A stretch of DNA of 64,000 bases from Ornithinimicrobium laminariae (lineage in GTDB: Bacteria; Actinomycetota; Actinomycetes; Actinomycetales; Dermatophilaceae), in contig NZ_JAHZSU010000001.1 of assembly GCF_019457945.1 (NCBI RefSeq), positions 830,898 through 894,897 on the forward strand, given 5' to 3'. The notes below the pieces were generated by a model. It was not told the DNA's origin. It made no database searches and saw nothing but the letters and a program-made list of their open reading frames with translations. Within the stretch, counting starts at the first letter, position 1. Each line of letters opens with the position of its first letter. The position numbers were made by a program, and so were the translations under genes. Shown here in pieces: positions 17,338 through 26,619 of the stretch.

Positions 17338-17806
17338 ATGACTGAAAACGTCGAATTCACCCTGCACCGCGCTGACAGCTCCAGAAATGAAGACCTGACC
17401 AAGTTGGCACGCCATGGCGCCGACACCTTCGGCTTCATGGCCATCCTGACCGTTTGACCGCAAGATGGCGCAGCTGCTGCGTTTGCGCGTTTCGCAGATG
17501 AACAATTGCGCTTTTTGCCTCAAGAGACACTTTGAAGTATCGCGCAGCGCCGATGTCGAGATCGCCACACTTTCCACCTGGCCTGAGACCGACCTGCACG
17601 ACGCGACGCGTGCAGCCCTGGCCTACACGGAGGCCATGACGGCACTGTCTGATGCTGCTGTTGCGGCCTCTTTTGGCGCAGCACACGACGAGTTGGCCAA
17701 GCACTTCAACGAAGCCGAGATCTTTGAGATCGCGGCCGTCGTCATCAACATGAACGTCTGGACCCGCCTGAAGATGGCCGAGGGCGCCAAGCTTCGTTTG
17801 GCGTAG
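17338..17806 (+). pseudogene. Carboxymuconolactone decarboxylase (AhpD-like) gene with a frameshift
   Basis: ATG 17338 with AGGAGAG upstream gives 39 residues ending FMAILTV and a TGA at 17455-17457. The rest continues in another frame as FDRKMAQLLRLRVSQMNNCAFC LKRH (17450-17806), which carries the CxxC-x3-H redox motif of the CMD/AhpD family. Removing one C in the run at about 17447-17449 would join both parts (ILT-FDRKMAQ). It is therefore a 1-bp insertion, a sequencing error or a programmed shift. An intact product would be ~155 residues. Confidence 0.65.
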
Positions 17807-17843
17807 CCAGCACCAGGCGACCTATTCCGCCCCGACCGACCAC

Positions 17844-17875
17844 AGGGCCAGCTTGAGACAACTCAGGCTGACCCT
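17844..17875 (+). terminator. Imperfect hairpin after the CMD gene
   Basis: AGGGCCAGCTTGAG-ACAA-CTCAGGCTGACCCT, 14 pairs with one mismatch and one wobble. No T-run follows. Confidence 0.35.
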
Positions 17876-18542
17876 GCGGCGTCGTCGCACGTCTCGAGCG
17901 GCCCTAAGAAGCTCTTGTCACTGACAACTCTTTAGGTTGCAGAGCAAATGGGTTGCATGACACAGTTCGACCCTCTTCATCACAACAGAGACCCATCCGA
18001 ACGTGCCCCAACGCTGAAGTCTCTGCAGCCCGTCGAGGCAGTCTGGCGACTGATCCCACACTCCAGCCACCTGCTGGATCTCGACACTCCACTGCAAGCC
18101 TTGGCAGGCCTAACTGCGTCAATTCGGGGCTGTTGGGCCTTTGCTATCGAGACATCTGGGCCAGCAGAGACATCCTGGCCGATGCACCGCAGACACCTCC
18201 GCGCAGCTTTGCTGCAGTTCCTCTGGGTGGCGCCACCGCCCCTACCCGAGGGCACATACAGTCACGGCCATGTGCAGGACGCGATCGTCGATGAAGAGTC
18301 GGCCTTTCGGCGACCGCCCAGACGCAGCGCTGCTGGTGCGGGAACGGTTGGACTTTTTGGTCAGGCAACGGGCCCCGCGTAGCCGCTGAGAGATGAGCCA
18401 CACATCATCGCTTCGGGGCGACTGTTAGGCCCCTGAACGGATATGGTGAAAGTGCTGGTAGTAGAGGAGTTTCGCGGCAGAGACGCCCGGGGCGGTGACC
18501 TCCTATCGCCCTCATACCTGTTCCACGAAGAAAGCAGTTTGC
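17876..18542. other. Region without a recognisable gene, upstream of the SulP gene
   Basis: Several open frames of 60-145 codons overlap on both strands, but none shows a recognisable domain or a convincing start. A short bulged hairpin (TTCGGGGC...GCCCCTGAA, 18412-18437) lies about 105 bases before the transporter start. It could be part of the leader. Confidence 0.4.
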
Positions 18543-20066
18543 GTGTCTACCAAAGAACGTGCCCCCGACCACGTGATTTTTGACCACGAAGAAAACGTGA
18601 CTTCAGTGCGAGCCGCGCTGCGCGACCCACGCAAGCTGCGCACCGAGGTGCTAGCTGGCCTGGTCGTCGCTCTGGCGCTCATCCCAGAGGCCATCTCCTT
18701 CTCGATCCTCGCTGGCGTCGACCCGCGAGTTGGACTTTTCGCCTCGTTCACGATGGCCGTGACTATCGCGATCGTTGGTGGTCGCCCCGCCATGATCTCG
18801 GCCGCCACCGGAGCCATCGCCCTTGTCGTGGCACCAGTAGCCAAAGAGTATGGCCTGGACTACCTGATCGCTACCGTGCTGCTTGCCGGTGTCATTCAGA
18901 TCATTTTGGGTGTCAGCGGCGCCGCAAGGATGATGCGTTTCATCCCGCGGTCCGTGATGGTTGGCTTCGTTAACTCGCTGGCCATCTTGATCTTTATGGC
19001 TCAGATCCCCCACCTGATCGATGTGCCTTTCTTGGTCTATCCGATGGTCGCGATCGGCCTGCTAATCATGGTGTTCTTCCCCAAGGTCAACCAGATCGTC
19101 CCGGCTCCGCTGATCGCCATCGTGCTGCTTACCGCAGTGACCGTCCTGGCCGTTATCAACGTCCCCAACGTCGGCGACCAGGGCGAGTTGCCGGACAGCC
19201 TGCCCGAGCTCTTCATTCCTGATGTGCCATTCACTATGGAGACCCTGCGGATCATCGCTCCGTATGCGCTGGCGATGGCCATCGTCGGCCTTCTGGAATC
19301 ATTGCTGACCGCCAAACTGGTTGACGACATCACCGACACCCACTCCCCCAAGACGCGTGAGGCTTGGGGGCAGGGCGTCGCCAACATCGTCACCGGTTTC
19401 TTCGGCGGCATGGGCGGTTGCGCGATGATCGGCCAGACGCTGATTAACGTCAAGGTGTCACGAGCCCGCACCCGCATCTCCACGTTCCTCGCCGGTGTCT
19501 TCCTCCTAATTTTGATTGTGGGCCTGGGCGACTTCGTGGCCGTTATCCCGATGGCTGCCCTCGTGGCCGTCATGATCATGGTCTCCGTCGGCACGTTCGA
19601 CTGGCACAGCATCCAGCCGGCAACCCTTCGCCGGATGCCGCGCAGCGAAACCTTTGTCATGGTCACCACCGTTGTGATCGTGGTGTGGACCCACAACCTG
19701 GCTATCGGCGTGGTCATCGGTGTTCTCACCGCAATGGTGATGTTTGCTCGCCGCGTCGCGCACTTCACCGAGGTTGAGAAGGTCGAGAACGAAAACGACA
19801 CCACTGCGAAGTACATGGTCCACGGCGCGCTGTTCTTTGCTTCGAGCAACGACCTCGTCACCCAGTTCGACTACGTCAACGACCCTAAAAACGTGCTGAT
19901 CGACCTGTCGGGATCGCACATCTGGGATGCGTCGACAGTCGCCGCGATGGATGCCATCGAGACGAAGTATGCATCGAAGGGCAAGAAGGTTCAGTTCGTC
20001 GGATTGAACCGGCAGAGCCAACTGCGGCATGACCAATTGGCCGGCCACGTAGACCCCGGCCACTAG
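18543..20066 (+). CDS. SulP-family anion transporter with STAS domain
   Basis: About 507 residues from GTG 18543; the start is uncertain (GTG 18495 and 18597 are in frame). SulP signature ALALIPEAISFSILAGVDPRVG in the first spans and FFGGMGGCAMIGQTLINVKV in the middle, with 10-12 membrane segments. The C terminus is a short STAS domain (NVLIDLSGSHIWDASTVAAMD). Such proteins carry sulfate, bicarbonate or other anions; the substrate is not decided by sequence. Confidence 0.85.
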   Translation: MSTKERAPDHVIFDHEENVTSVRAALRDPRKLRTEVLAGLVVALALIPEAISFSILAGVDPRVGLFASFTMAVTIAIVGGRPAMISAATGAIALVVAPVAKEYGLDYLIATVLLAGVIQIILGVSGAARMMRFIPRSVMVGFVNSLAILIFMAQIPHLIDVPFLVYPMVAIGLLIMVFFPKVNQIVPAPLIAIVLLTAVTVLAVINVPNVGDQGELPDSLPELFIPDVPFTMETLRIIAPYALAMAIVGLLESLLTAKLVDDITDTHSPKTREAWGQGVANIVTGFFGGMGGCAMIGQTLINVKVSRARTRISTFLAGVFLLILIVGLGDFVAVIPMAALVAVMIMVSVGTFDWHSIQPATLRRMPRSETFVMVTTVVIVVWTHNLAIGVVIGVLTAMVMFARRVAHFTEVEKVENENDTTAKYMVHGALFFASSNDLVTQFDYVNDPKNVLIDLSGSHIWDASTVAAMDAIETKYASKGKKVQFVGLNRQSQLRHDQLAGHVDPGH

Positions 20067-20071
20067 GCAAA

Positions 20072-20113
20072 CAAAAAGGCGGCCTCCCAAGTTAGGACTT
20101 GGGAGGCCGCCTT
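20072..20113. terminator. Strong bidirectional terminator
   Basis: AAAAGGCGGCCTCCCAAGT-TAGG-ACTTGGGAGGCCGCCTTTT: a perfect 19-bp stem whose outer arms give an A-run on one side and a T-run on the other. It lies between the convergent transporter and kinase genes and should serve both. Confidence 0.9.
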
Positions 20114-20124
20114 TTGTGTCTGGA

Positions 20125-20949
20125 CTAGCCCAGCGTTTCTGCCCCTGCCGACTGCGAGACGACGTCAAAGGGCGCCGCCGAAGTTAACCGGCCGCGGATG
20201 CCTGCAGTCACAAAGGCCTTAGCTGCCCTTGCAGCCTCAAGCGGGGTCGCCCCGAGGGCCAGTTGTGCCGCCACGGCGGCGGCCAACGTGCACCCAGCGC
20301 CAGCGACCTGGACGTCCCCTACTTTCGGCGAACTAAGGATCTCGGTCGTGTCAGCGTCGACATACACATCGACCGCATCAGGGCCGGAAAGGTTGACCCC
20401 GCCCTTGGCCAGCACAGCCGCTCCACTCAGCTGGTGAATCGTCCGGGCCGCCTCGGTCAGGTCGGCCACCGAATCAATGCGGCTAAACCCGGACAACGAC
20501 AAGGTCTCAAAGTGGTTGGGCGTAATGAAGGTGGCCAGCGGCAGGATCTGTTCCTTCAGCGCGGTGTCGGTGTCCAAAGCAGCACCCGGCTCCTGGCCCT
20601 TGCAAATCAGCACCGGGTCGAGCACTACATGGCCATAGGGACGGGCCTTCAGTGCCTTGGCTACGGTCTCAATAGTGGCTGGGGTGCCCAACATGCCCAA
20701 CTTCACGACATTGAGTTGATCCGCTGGGTAGGCAGCAGTGATCGCCTCCAATTGATTGGCAATAACGCTGGGCTCGACCGGGACGAAGCGGTGCCCCCAG
20801 TTGGCGCCGGGGTCGAAGGACACGATGCAGGTTAAAGCCACCGCGCCAAAGACCCCGTGGGCCTGGAAAGTCTTGAGGTCTACTTGCGCTCCGGCTCCAC
20901 CAGTGGCCTCTGAGCCAGCGATGGAGAGCGCGACGGGGAGTTTCGGCAT
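20125..20949 (-). CDS. pdxK: Pyridoxine/hydroxymethylpyrimidine kinase (PdxK/ThiD family)
   Basis: 274 residues, ribokinase fold. Start with ALSIAGSEATGGAGAQVDLKT (substrate and dimer region), VKLGMLGT, then DPVLICKGQEPGA and the anion hole VAGAGCTLAAAVAAQLALG. The DPV-x-x-CKG and GAGCT motifs are those of the Bacillus-type PdxK (ThiD-related) enzymes, which phosphorylate pyridoxine, pyridoxal and HMP. It could instead be the ThiD of thiamine synthesis. It has no TPP riboswitch, unlike the thiamine importer at 35 kb. It is divergent from the S4 gene, 32 bases between starts. Confidence 0.75.
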   Translation of the reverse strand: MPKLPVALSIAGSEATGGAGAQVDLKTFQAHGVFGAVALTCIVSFDPGANWGHRFVPVEPSVIANQLEAITAAYPADQLNVVKLGMLGTPATIETVAKALKARPYGHVVLDPVLICKGQEPGAALDTDTALKEQILPLATFITPNHFETLSLSGFSRIDSVADLTEAARTIHQLSGAAVLAKGGVNLSGPDAVDVYVDADTTEILSSPKVGDVQVAGAGCTLAAAVAAQLALGATPLEAARAAKAFVTAGIRGRLTSAAPFDVVSQSAGAETLG

Positions 20950-20969
20950 ACCCCGATCATGTCAGGCTC

Positions 20970-20981
20970 TAAGGTGGAAGC
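20970..20981 (+). promoter_or_regulatory. Leaderless promoter: TAAGGT-N6 before GTG 20982
   Basis: TAAGGT (20970-20975), six bases, then GTG 20982. On the other strand CATGAT-N6-ATG (20961-20950) stands before the divergent kinase. Confidence 0.5.
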
Positions 20982-21215
20982 GTGAGCCAGACCATCGAAG
21001 TGCAAATCCGTGACGAAATGATCCGCCTTGGTCAACTCCTCAAGTTGGCAAACGTCGTTGAAGACGGTGCGACCGCCCGCCAAGTCATCGAAAATGGCGA
21101 AGTAAAAGTCAACGGTCAGGTTGAAACCCGCCGTGGCACTCAAATCCGGCCTGGGATGGTTGCCTCTTTTGCGGGCCAGCGAATGACGCCGGTCAACACA
21201 GGTTCATCTCGATAA
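20982..21215 (+). CDS. S4-domain RNA-binding protein (YbcJ-like)
   Basis: 77 residues consisting only of an S4 domain: MIRLGQLLKLANVVEDGATA, then ENGEVKVNGQVETRRGTQIRPG, with the alpha-L pattern that binds structured RNA. The family is small and stand-alone, and probably acts on rRNA or tRNA. GTG start with a leaderless -10. Confidence 0.85.
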   Translation: MSQTIEVQIRDEMIRLGQLLKLANVVEDGATARQVIENGEVKVNGQVETRRGTQIRPGMVASFAGQRMTPVNTGSSR

Positions 21216-21258
21216 CGGTCTGGCAGCCCGCCGGCGAAGCGCCTCGACTGAGCAATCC

Positions 21259-22050
21259 TTAGAGCCAGTCGACTCGACCGGCAATAAGCGCGTACCCGAC
21301 AAAAGCCACCACATCGAGCAAAGTATGCGCGATCACCAGCGGCAGCACCCGTTTGGTCCGCAGATACAACCAGCCAAAGAGCAAGCCCATCGCGACATTG
21401 CCGATGAACCCGCCAAAGCCTTGGTACAGGTGGTACGTCCCCCTGATCAGCGCCGACGCCACGACGATCGCGACAGTTGAGTAGCCCGCTTGGCCCCACC
21501 GGCGAAATAGGTAGCCAACCATGATGACTTCCTCCAGGACAGCATTCTGCACTGCGGCGAGGATCAATACTGGGATGGCCCACCACACTGCATCCAGATT
21601 GGCTGCCGCAATGGAGGTGTTTATTCCAAGCGCACGCGCGCCGAAGTAGAGCGCTAAACCTGGCAAACCGATCACTGCGGCGAGTGCCAACCCTTGACGC
21701 ACAGACTGCGTAACTGGTGAGCTCTTGTCGACGGTGAGGCCCATGGCCCGCGCCGCGCTTCGCATACCGCCCTCCGCTCGTCCCAAGAGATGCAGGGCCA
21801 AAACGACTGGGATCAAAGCCAGGACGATACCTGTGACTTGATAGGCCAAATCCAGCCACGGTTGCTCAACGACGGATGAGTTCATGCTGGTGGTCTGCTC
21901 GCTCAGTGACCCATCGGCGCTGACTTTGCGGATCAACGACAAAACCGACCACAGTGCCGAAGCCCCAAGGCTCACTCCCAACACCAGCACGGTTTCAAGG
22001 ACCAGGTCCCGCCGACTCAGCCGATGAGTGGCCTGGCCTACGCCAGCCAT
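21259..22050 (-). CDS. CPBP-family intramembrane metalloprotease
   Basis: 263 residues, about 7-8 membrane spans. Abi/CAAX-protease motifs: EEVIMVGYLFRR (EExxxR-like; the position after EE is offset), YHLYQGFGGF and PLVIAHTLLDVVAF (HxxxD). Family members cleave prenylated or other membrane proteins, and some relate to bacteriocin immunity. Its start overlaps the upstream 113-residue membrane protein by 13 bases, so both are one operon. Confidence 0.85.
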   Translation of the reverse strand: MAGVGQATHRLSRRDLVLETVLVLGVSLGASALWSVLSLIRKVSADGSLSEQTTSMNSSVVEQPWLDLAYQVTGIVLALIPVVLALHLLGRAEGGMRSAARAMGLTVDKSSPVTQSVRQGLALAAVIGLPGLALYFGARALGINTSIAAANLDAVWWAIPVLILAAVQNAVLEEVIMVGYLFRRWGQAGYSTVAIVVASALIRGTYHLYQGFGGFIGNVAMGLLFGWLYLRTKRVLPLVIAHTLLDVVAFVGYALIAGRVDWL

Positions 22051-22379
22051 ACCGCGGTCAACCCAAGCAAACTCAAGGACAGCGCCACCAACTGAGCGAC
22101 GCTGGCCCGTTCTTTAGGACGAAACCAGCGCACGGCTCCGGCCAACGCCAACGGCAGAGCCACAATCACCAGAAAACTCGTCAAGTTGAGTATCGACCAG
22201 CCCCCCGTCGAAAGAACCATCGCGCCGACCACGTAGACCAGGAACGGCATGGCCGCGATCCGCAACGTCAGCGCGTTTAGCGGGCCTTCCTTCCACTGAG
22301 TCTCGCGGCGGATCCGCCATTCGCACACGAGGTAGGCAAAGGCCATCGCCGATAAGAGCAAACCAGGTATGAGAGTCAC
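22038..22379 (-). CDS. Small polytopic membrane protein of unknown function
   Basis: 113 residues from GTG 22379, which follows a TACGCT -10 by six bases. Four hydrophobic segments: IPGLLLSAMAFAYLV, MPFLVYVVGAMVLS, LTSFLVIVALPLALAGA and LVALSLSLLGLTAVWLA. No charged motif suggests an enzyme. Overlap with the CPBP protease suggests a joint role. Confidence 0.7.
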   Translation of the reverse strand: MTLIPGLLLSAMAFAYLVCEWRIRRETQWKEGPLNALTLRIAAMPFLVYVVGAMVLSTGGWSILNLTSFLVIVALPLALAGAVRWFRPKERASVAQLVALSLSLLGLTAVWLA

Positions 22380-22391
22380 CTCGACAGCGTA
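22380..22391 (-). promoter_or_regulatory. Leaderless promoter: TACGCT-N6 before GTG 22379
   Basis: On the minus strand TACGCT (22391-22386), six bases, then GTG 22379. Confidence 0.5.
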
Positions 22392-22592
22392 TCGACCCCG
22401 GCAGCAGCCCACTCCCAGCCTTATGTCGAGTTATTTTCACCCCACTACCAGCCCTCAAAGGTAACGGATTCATGATCGAAGGGTCATGATTTGGCCAAGT
22501 ACCGTTTACAGGGACGCGCAATGGGGCGAGACTGCAATAAGGCGGGAGCACTCTCTCGCCGCGAAGGTTATCCCCCACTGAAGGATTACATC

Positions 22593-25500
22593 GTGTCCCC
22601 AACTCCTCGAGGAGCGCGCAGACGGGCTATTGCCGTCACTGCCGCTGCGACCATGGTGGTCGCACCTCTAGCGCTTAGCACCAGCGCGACAGCCCAAGAT
22701 TCCGACGTCCAACTAGAGGAACAGAATGAGGCTGGGAGCTACATCATCCAGCTAAAGTCAGATCCGATCTCGGCCTATACCGGCGGGATTCAAAGCATCC
22801 CCGCCACGAAGCCCGGCGTTGGCCAAAAGGTCGACGTTGAAACTTCGGCGGCAGATCGGTACGCCGACTTCCTGACCGATGAGCGGCAGTCAGTTCTAAG
22901 TGAAGCCGACATTAACGACGAAGCGGTGTCCTACACCTACGACGTCGCTCTTAATGGCTTCTCAGCAGACTTAACCACCGCGCAGGTTGCGGCCCTGCGC
23001 AAGTCCGACTCTGTCGTGAATATCTTTCCCAACGAGACCCGTTACGCGGACACGGTCGGCACACCCGATTACCTGGGGTTAACGGGGGAATCGGGTGTGT
23101 GGGAATCGCAGTTTGGTGGGACTTCTAACGCTGGTGAGGGCATGGTCGTCGGCGTCATCGACACCGGCATCGCAATGGACAACCCAAGCTTTGCTCCCCT
23201 GGAGGACGCCACTATCCCCGCGGGCATCCCGTGTGAGTTTGAGAATGAGCCTGAGTTTGCTTGCAACACCAAGGTGATTGGCGCTCAGTACTTCCGCGCG
23301 AGTGGGAACATCATCGACTCCGAAGTCCTCTCCCCGACTGACAAGAACGGGCACGGCTCCCACACAGCGGGCACCTCGGCCGGCAACAACAACGTGCCAA
23401 TGTCTGTTAGCGGAGTCTCCTTAGGTGATGGCTCAGGTATGGCACCGCGTGCCCAGGTCATCGCGTACAAGGCGCTCTGGAACACCGAAGACGACCAAGG
23501 CAGCGGATCGTCTGAAGACTTGGTGGCCGCTATCGACGCTGCTGTCCAAGATGGCGTTGACGTCATCAACTACTCCGTCTCGGGATCCCGCGACCTTGTG
23601 GTGACTCCAGACGAGATCGCCTTCTACAACGCAGCAAACGCTGGCGTTTTTGTCGCCACATCTGCCGGCAACTCCGGTGCCGACATCGGCCCGAGCAGCG
23701 TGGCCCACAACTCCCCGTGGACCACAACGGTCGCCGCTAGCACGCACGATCGCGGTGCCGTGAAGACGGTCACTACGTTTGACGAGGCTTCTGATAACCA
23801 AGAGGGCGACTCGTACGAGGGAGTTGGTGTCGGAGACGGCGTCGATTTCTCAGACGTCATCCTTAGTGTCGACGCTGCCGCTGATGGCGTTTCGGCAGAA
23901 GATGCAGCCTTGTGTTTGCTCGACGTTGACCCGGCGACTGACGGAAACCAGCCGAGCTTGGACCCGGCCCTCGTTGACGGCAAGGTCGTGTTGTGTGACC
24001 GCGGCGTCATTGCCCGCGTCGACAAGAGCGCAACGGTCGCCGAGGCCGGTGGCGTCGGAATGGTCTTGGGTAATGTGAGCCCAGGCCAGTCCCTGGACGC
24101 CGATTTCCACTCAGTGCCGACAATTCACGTCGACTCAACGGTGCGCGAAGCACTCGTTACCTACGTCGAGTCCGCTGATGCAGCACAGGTCAAGATTTCG
24201 GCGCAGGACGACACACCCGTCGTAGCTCCCGAAATGGCCGGCTTCTCCTCCTACGGTCCGGCGACCGCGGGTGGCGGTGACCTGCTCAAGCCAGACATCA
24301 CGGCTCCCGGAGCCAGCATCGTCGCGGCATATCACGATGACCGCACGACCGGTGAACCGGCATTCAACAGCATTTCAGGCACATCGATGTCGGCACCACA
24401 CATCGCAGGTCTGGCTGCGCTCATGATGCAGAAGTATCCTGACTGGAGCCCATCAGCGGTGAAGTCGGCCATGATGACGACAGCACGCGACGTCAACACT
24501 GCTGGCGACCCAATTCAGCGCAACGGCGAAGACGCCTCACCGCTGGACTTTGGTGCAGGTGAGGTAGTCCCAGGCAACTCTTACAACCCTGGCCTGGTCT
24601 ATGAGTCCGGCGCTGCGGAATGGTTTGAGTATGCCTGCGCAATCGGTCAATTCCAGTTGATCGGGCAAGACTGCGCTGCCTTCGAAGACTCCGACCCCAG
24701 CGACGTCAACTACCCCAGCATTTCGATCGGCGCCCTGGCTGGCGAGCAGACCGTCACTCGTACGGTGACTAACGTGAGCGATACCACGCAGGATGTCACC
24801 GCATCAGTCGACGCTCCCGACGGGTTGACTGTCAGTGTCTCGCCCGAGACCCTGAGCGTCCCGACCGGCGAGACTGCAGACTTTGAGGTCACGATCTCGA
24901 CTAACGGCGCGCCCGCAGGCGAGTGGGCCTTCGCGACACTCGCATGGGGCAACGACTCCATCAATGTCGAAAGCCCCATCGCTGTGCTGCCGTCAACTAT
25001 CAGTGTCCCGGAAGAGATCTACGAGACCACGACCGAAGGCAGCACCGACTTCCAGTTCACTACCGCCGATGCGGCGCAAGCAGACCTGACCCTTGATGGG
25101 CTGGAGCCTGCAACAGTGATTCCGGTTGAAGTCACCCGAGACGCCACCACGGTCAATGACTACATCGGTCGTATGACTGTTCCCGAGGGCACCTCAGTGG
25201 CTCAAGTGTCCACCTTTAACGAGGGTGTGAGTGCTGAAGATATCGACCTGTCGGTCTACAGTCCGTCGGGCTCACTCGTCGGGTCGAGCGGCAATGGCGA
25301 CTCAACGGAGCAAGTCCGACTGTTAAACCCAACTGCTGGTGAGTATTTCGTCACGATTGACGTCTTCTCTGAAGAGCCGACTGCAACGGTTGAGCTCAAT
25401 CAGTGGGCGCTGACGGAGTCTGCGGACAATATGACCGTTGACCCGAGCTCGTTCGCAACCGCCGCTGGTGTCGCCAACGATTCGACGCTTTCTTGGTCGG

Positions 25501-26537
25501 GTCTTGACGCTGGCACTTTGTACCTCGGTGCCATTAACTACGCGTTGGATGACACCAACGAGGCCACCACGGTTGTCACGGTGGACCCCGAAGCTGCTCC
25601 CCCGGCCGTGGAGCGCATCTTCGGTGCTGACCGCTACGAGACTGCTGCCGAGATCGCCAAGAGCTATCCGGCGGACGTTGACACTGTCTACCTGGTCAGT
25701 GGTGCATCCTTCGCCGATGCACTCTCGGGGGCCTCGCCTGCAGCACAGTCGCAGGCAGTCGAAACGATGAACGCCTCTGGAGCAGCCGCTCCGATCTTGC
25801 TGACCAAGTCCGACAGTTTGCCGGACGCGACCAGCGAAGCATTGGCTGAAATCGCACCAGTGAACATCATCATCTTGGGCGGCACGGGCGCCGTAAATCA
25901 GGCCATCGAGGATGAACTGTCCAATGATGCAAACGTGCTGCGGATTGGCGGCGCGAACCGCTACGCCACCTCCGCGAATGTCGCGATGGATCTGTACCCA
26001 GCTGATGTCGACACCGTTTATGTCGCCAGCGGCCAGGACAGCAACTTCGCCGACGCCCTCAGTGGTGGAGCACTTGCCGGATCAGAAGGCGCCCCAGTCC
26101 TACTGACCCGCGGTGACCGGATCGAGGCCTCGACCCAGGACGCGCTGGATTACCTCAACGCGGACAACGTGGTCTTCCTTGGTGGCGCAGGCGCTGTCTC
26201 CGACAGCGTGTACGACGCTGCAGGTGGCACGGACCGACTCGCTGGCTCCGACCGCTACAGCACTGCTGTTGCGATCACCGGTGCCTACGACGTTGACCAG
26301 CCGCAGACGTACCTTGCCTCTGGTGTGGCGTGGCCAGATGCCCTGGCGGGCGCTGGCTTGGCTGGCTACGAGGGAGTGCCGATGCTGCTGACGAAGCCTG
26401 ACTCGGTTCCTTCCTCGGTGATGACCGAGATGGACCGACTGTCCCCCGCTGGCGTCACCATCTTGGGTGGTACTGCAGTGGTCAGCCAGGGAGTCGAGGA
26501 CGCGCTGAACGTGGCGCTCCCCGCATGGGCTGAGTAA
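22593..26537 (+). CDS. Secreted subtilisin-like serine protease with PA domain and three cell-wall-binding repeats
   Basis: 1314 residues from GTG 22593 (AAGGA 7 bases upstream). Signal peptide RRRAIAVTAAATMVVAPLAL ending STSATA-Q. An I9 propeptide is seen (SYIIQLKSDPISAY...). Catalytic triad: Asp190 (VIDTGI), His254 (NGHGSH), Ser598 (GTSMSAPH). A PA domain is inserted between His and Ser. A fibronectin-like region follows (~700-1000). The C terminus holds three CW_binding_2 repeats (RIFGADRYETA, RIGGANRYATS, RLAGSDRYSTA, each with an A/GDALSG/AG...LLT and hLGG motif), which tether proteins to secondary wall polymers. Likely a surface-bound protease for nutrition or wall-protein processing. 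Transcription should stop at the hairpin that follows. Confidence 0.92.
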   Translation: MSPTPRGARRRAIAVTAAATMVVAPLALSTSATAQDSDVQLEEQNEAGSYIIQLKSDPISAYTGGIQSIPATKPGVGQKVDVETSAADRYADFLTDERQSVLSEADINDEAVSYTYDVALNGFSADLTTAQVAALRKSDSVVNIFPNETRYADTVGTPDYLGLTGESGVWESQFGGTSNAGEGMVVGVIDTGIAMDNPSFAPLEDATIPAGIPCEFENEPEFACNTKVIGAQYFRASGNIIDSEVLSPTDKNGHGSHTAGTSAGNNNVPMSVSGVSLGDGSGMAPRAQVIAYKALWNTEDDQGSGSSEDLVAAIDAAVQDGVDVINYSVSGSRDLVVTPDEIAFYNAANAGVFVATSAGNSGADIGPSSVAHNSPWTTTVAASTHDRGAVKTVTTFDEASDNQEGDSYEGVGVGDGVDFSDVILSVDAAADGVSAEDAALCLLDVDPATDGNQPSLDPALVDGKVVLCDRGVIARVDKSATVAEAGGVGMVLGNVSPGQSLDADFHSVPTIHVDSTVREALVTYVESADAAQVKISAQDDTPVVAPEMAGFSSYGPATAGGGDLLKPDITAPGASIVAAYHDDRTTGEPAFNSISGTSMSAPHIAGLAALMMQKYPDWSPSAVKSAMMTTARDVNTAGDPIQRNGEDASPLDFGAGEVVPGNSYNPGLVYESGAAEWFEYACAIGQFQLIGQDCAAFEDSDPSDVNYPSISIGALAGEQTVTRTVTNVSDTTQDVTASVDAPDGLTVSVSPETLSVPTGETADFEVTISTNGAPAGEWAFATLAWGNDSINVESPIAVLPSTISVPEEIYETTTEGSTDFQFTTADAAQADLTLDGLEPATVIPVEVTRDATTVNDYIGRMTVPEGTSVAQVSTFNEGVSAEDIDLSVYSPSGSLVGSSGNGDSTEQVRLLNPTAGEYFVTIDVFSEEPTATVELNQWALTESADNMTVDPSSFATAAGVANDSTLSWSGLDAGTLYLGAINYALDDTNEATTVVTVDPEAAPPAVERIFGADRYETAAEIAKSYPADVDTVYLVSGASFADALSGASPAAQSQAVETMNASGAAAPILLTKSDSLPDATSEALAEIAPVNIIILGGTGAVNQAIEDELSNDANVLRIGGANRYATSANVAMDLYPADVDTVYVASGQDSNFADALSGGALAGSEGAPVLLTRGDRIEASTQDALDYLNADNVVFLGGAGAVSDSVYDAAGGTDRLAGSDRYSTAVAITGAYDVDQPQTYLASGVAWPDALAGAGLAGYEGVPMLLTKPDSVPSSVMTEMDRLSPAGVTILGGTAVVSQGVEDALNVALPAWAE

Positions 26538-26560
26538 CCTCCCTGCATAGCAACACCTTT

Positions 26561-26596
26561 GAAGGCCCGGTTCCTGGAAACAGGAACCGGGCCTTC
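26561..26596. terminator. Strong hairpin between convergent genes
   Basis: GAAGGCCCGGTTCCTG-GAAA-CAGGAACCGGGCCTTC: perfect 16-bp stem with a GAAA tetraloop, 23 bases after the subtilase stop and before the end of the minus-strand membrane protein. Confidence 0.8.
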
Positions 26597-26619
26597 ATCA
26601 CGTTCGCACCTGGTGAGCT

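Noticed and set aside
17948..18382. Possible gene of 144 codons upstream of the SulP gene
   Set aside because: No recognisable motif, frames on both strands are equally long, and there is no ribosome-binding site or -10/start pattern.
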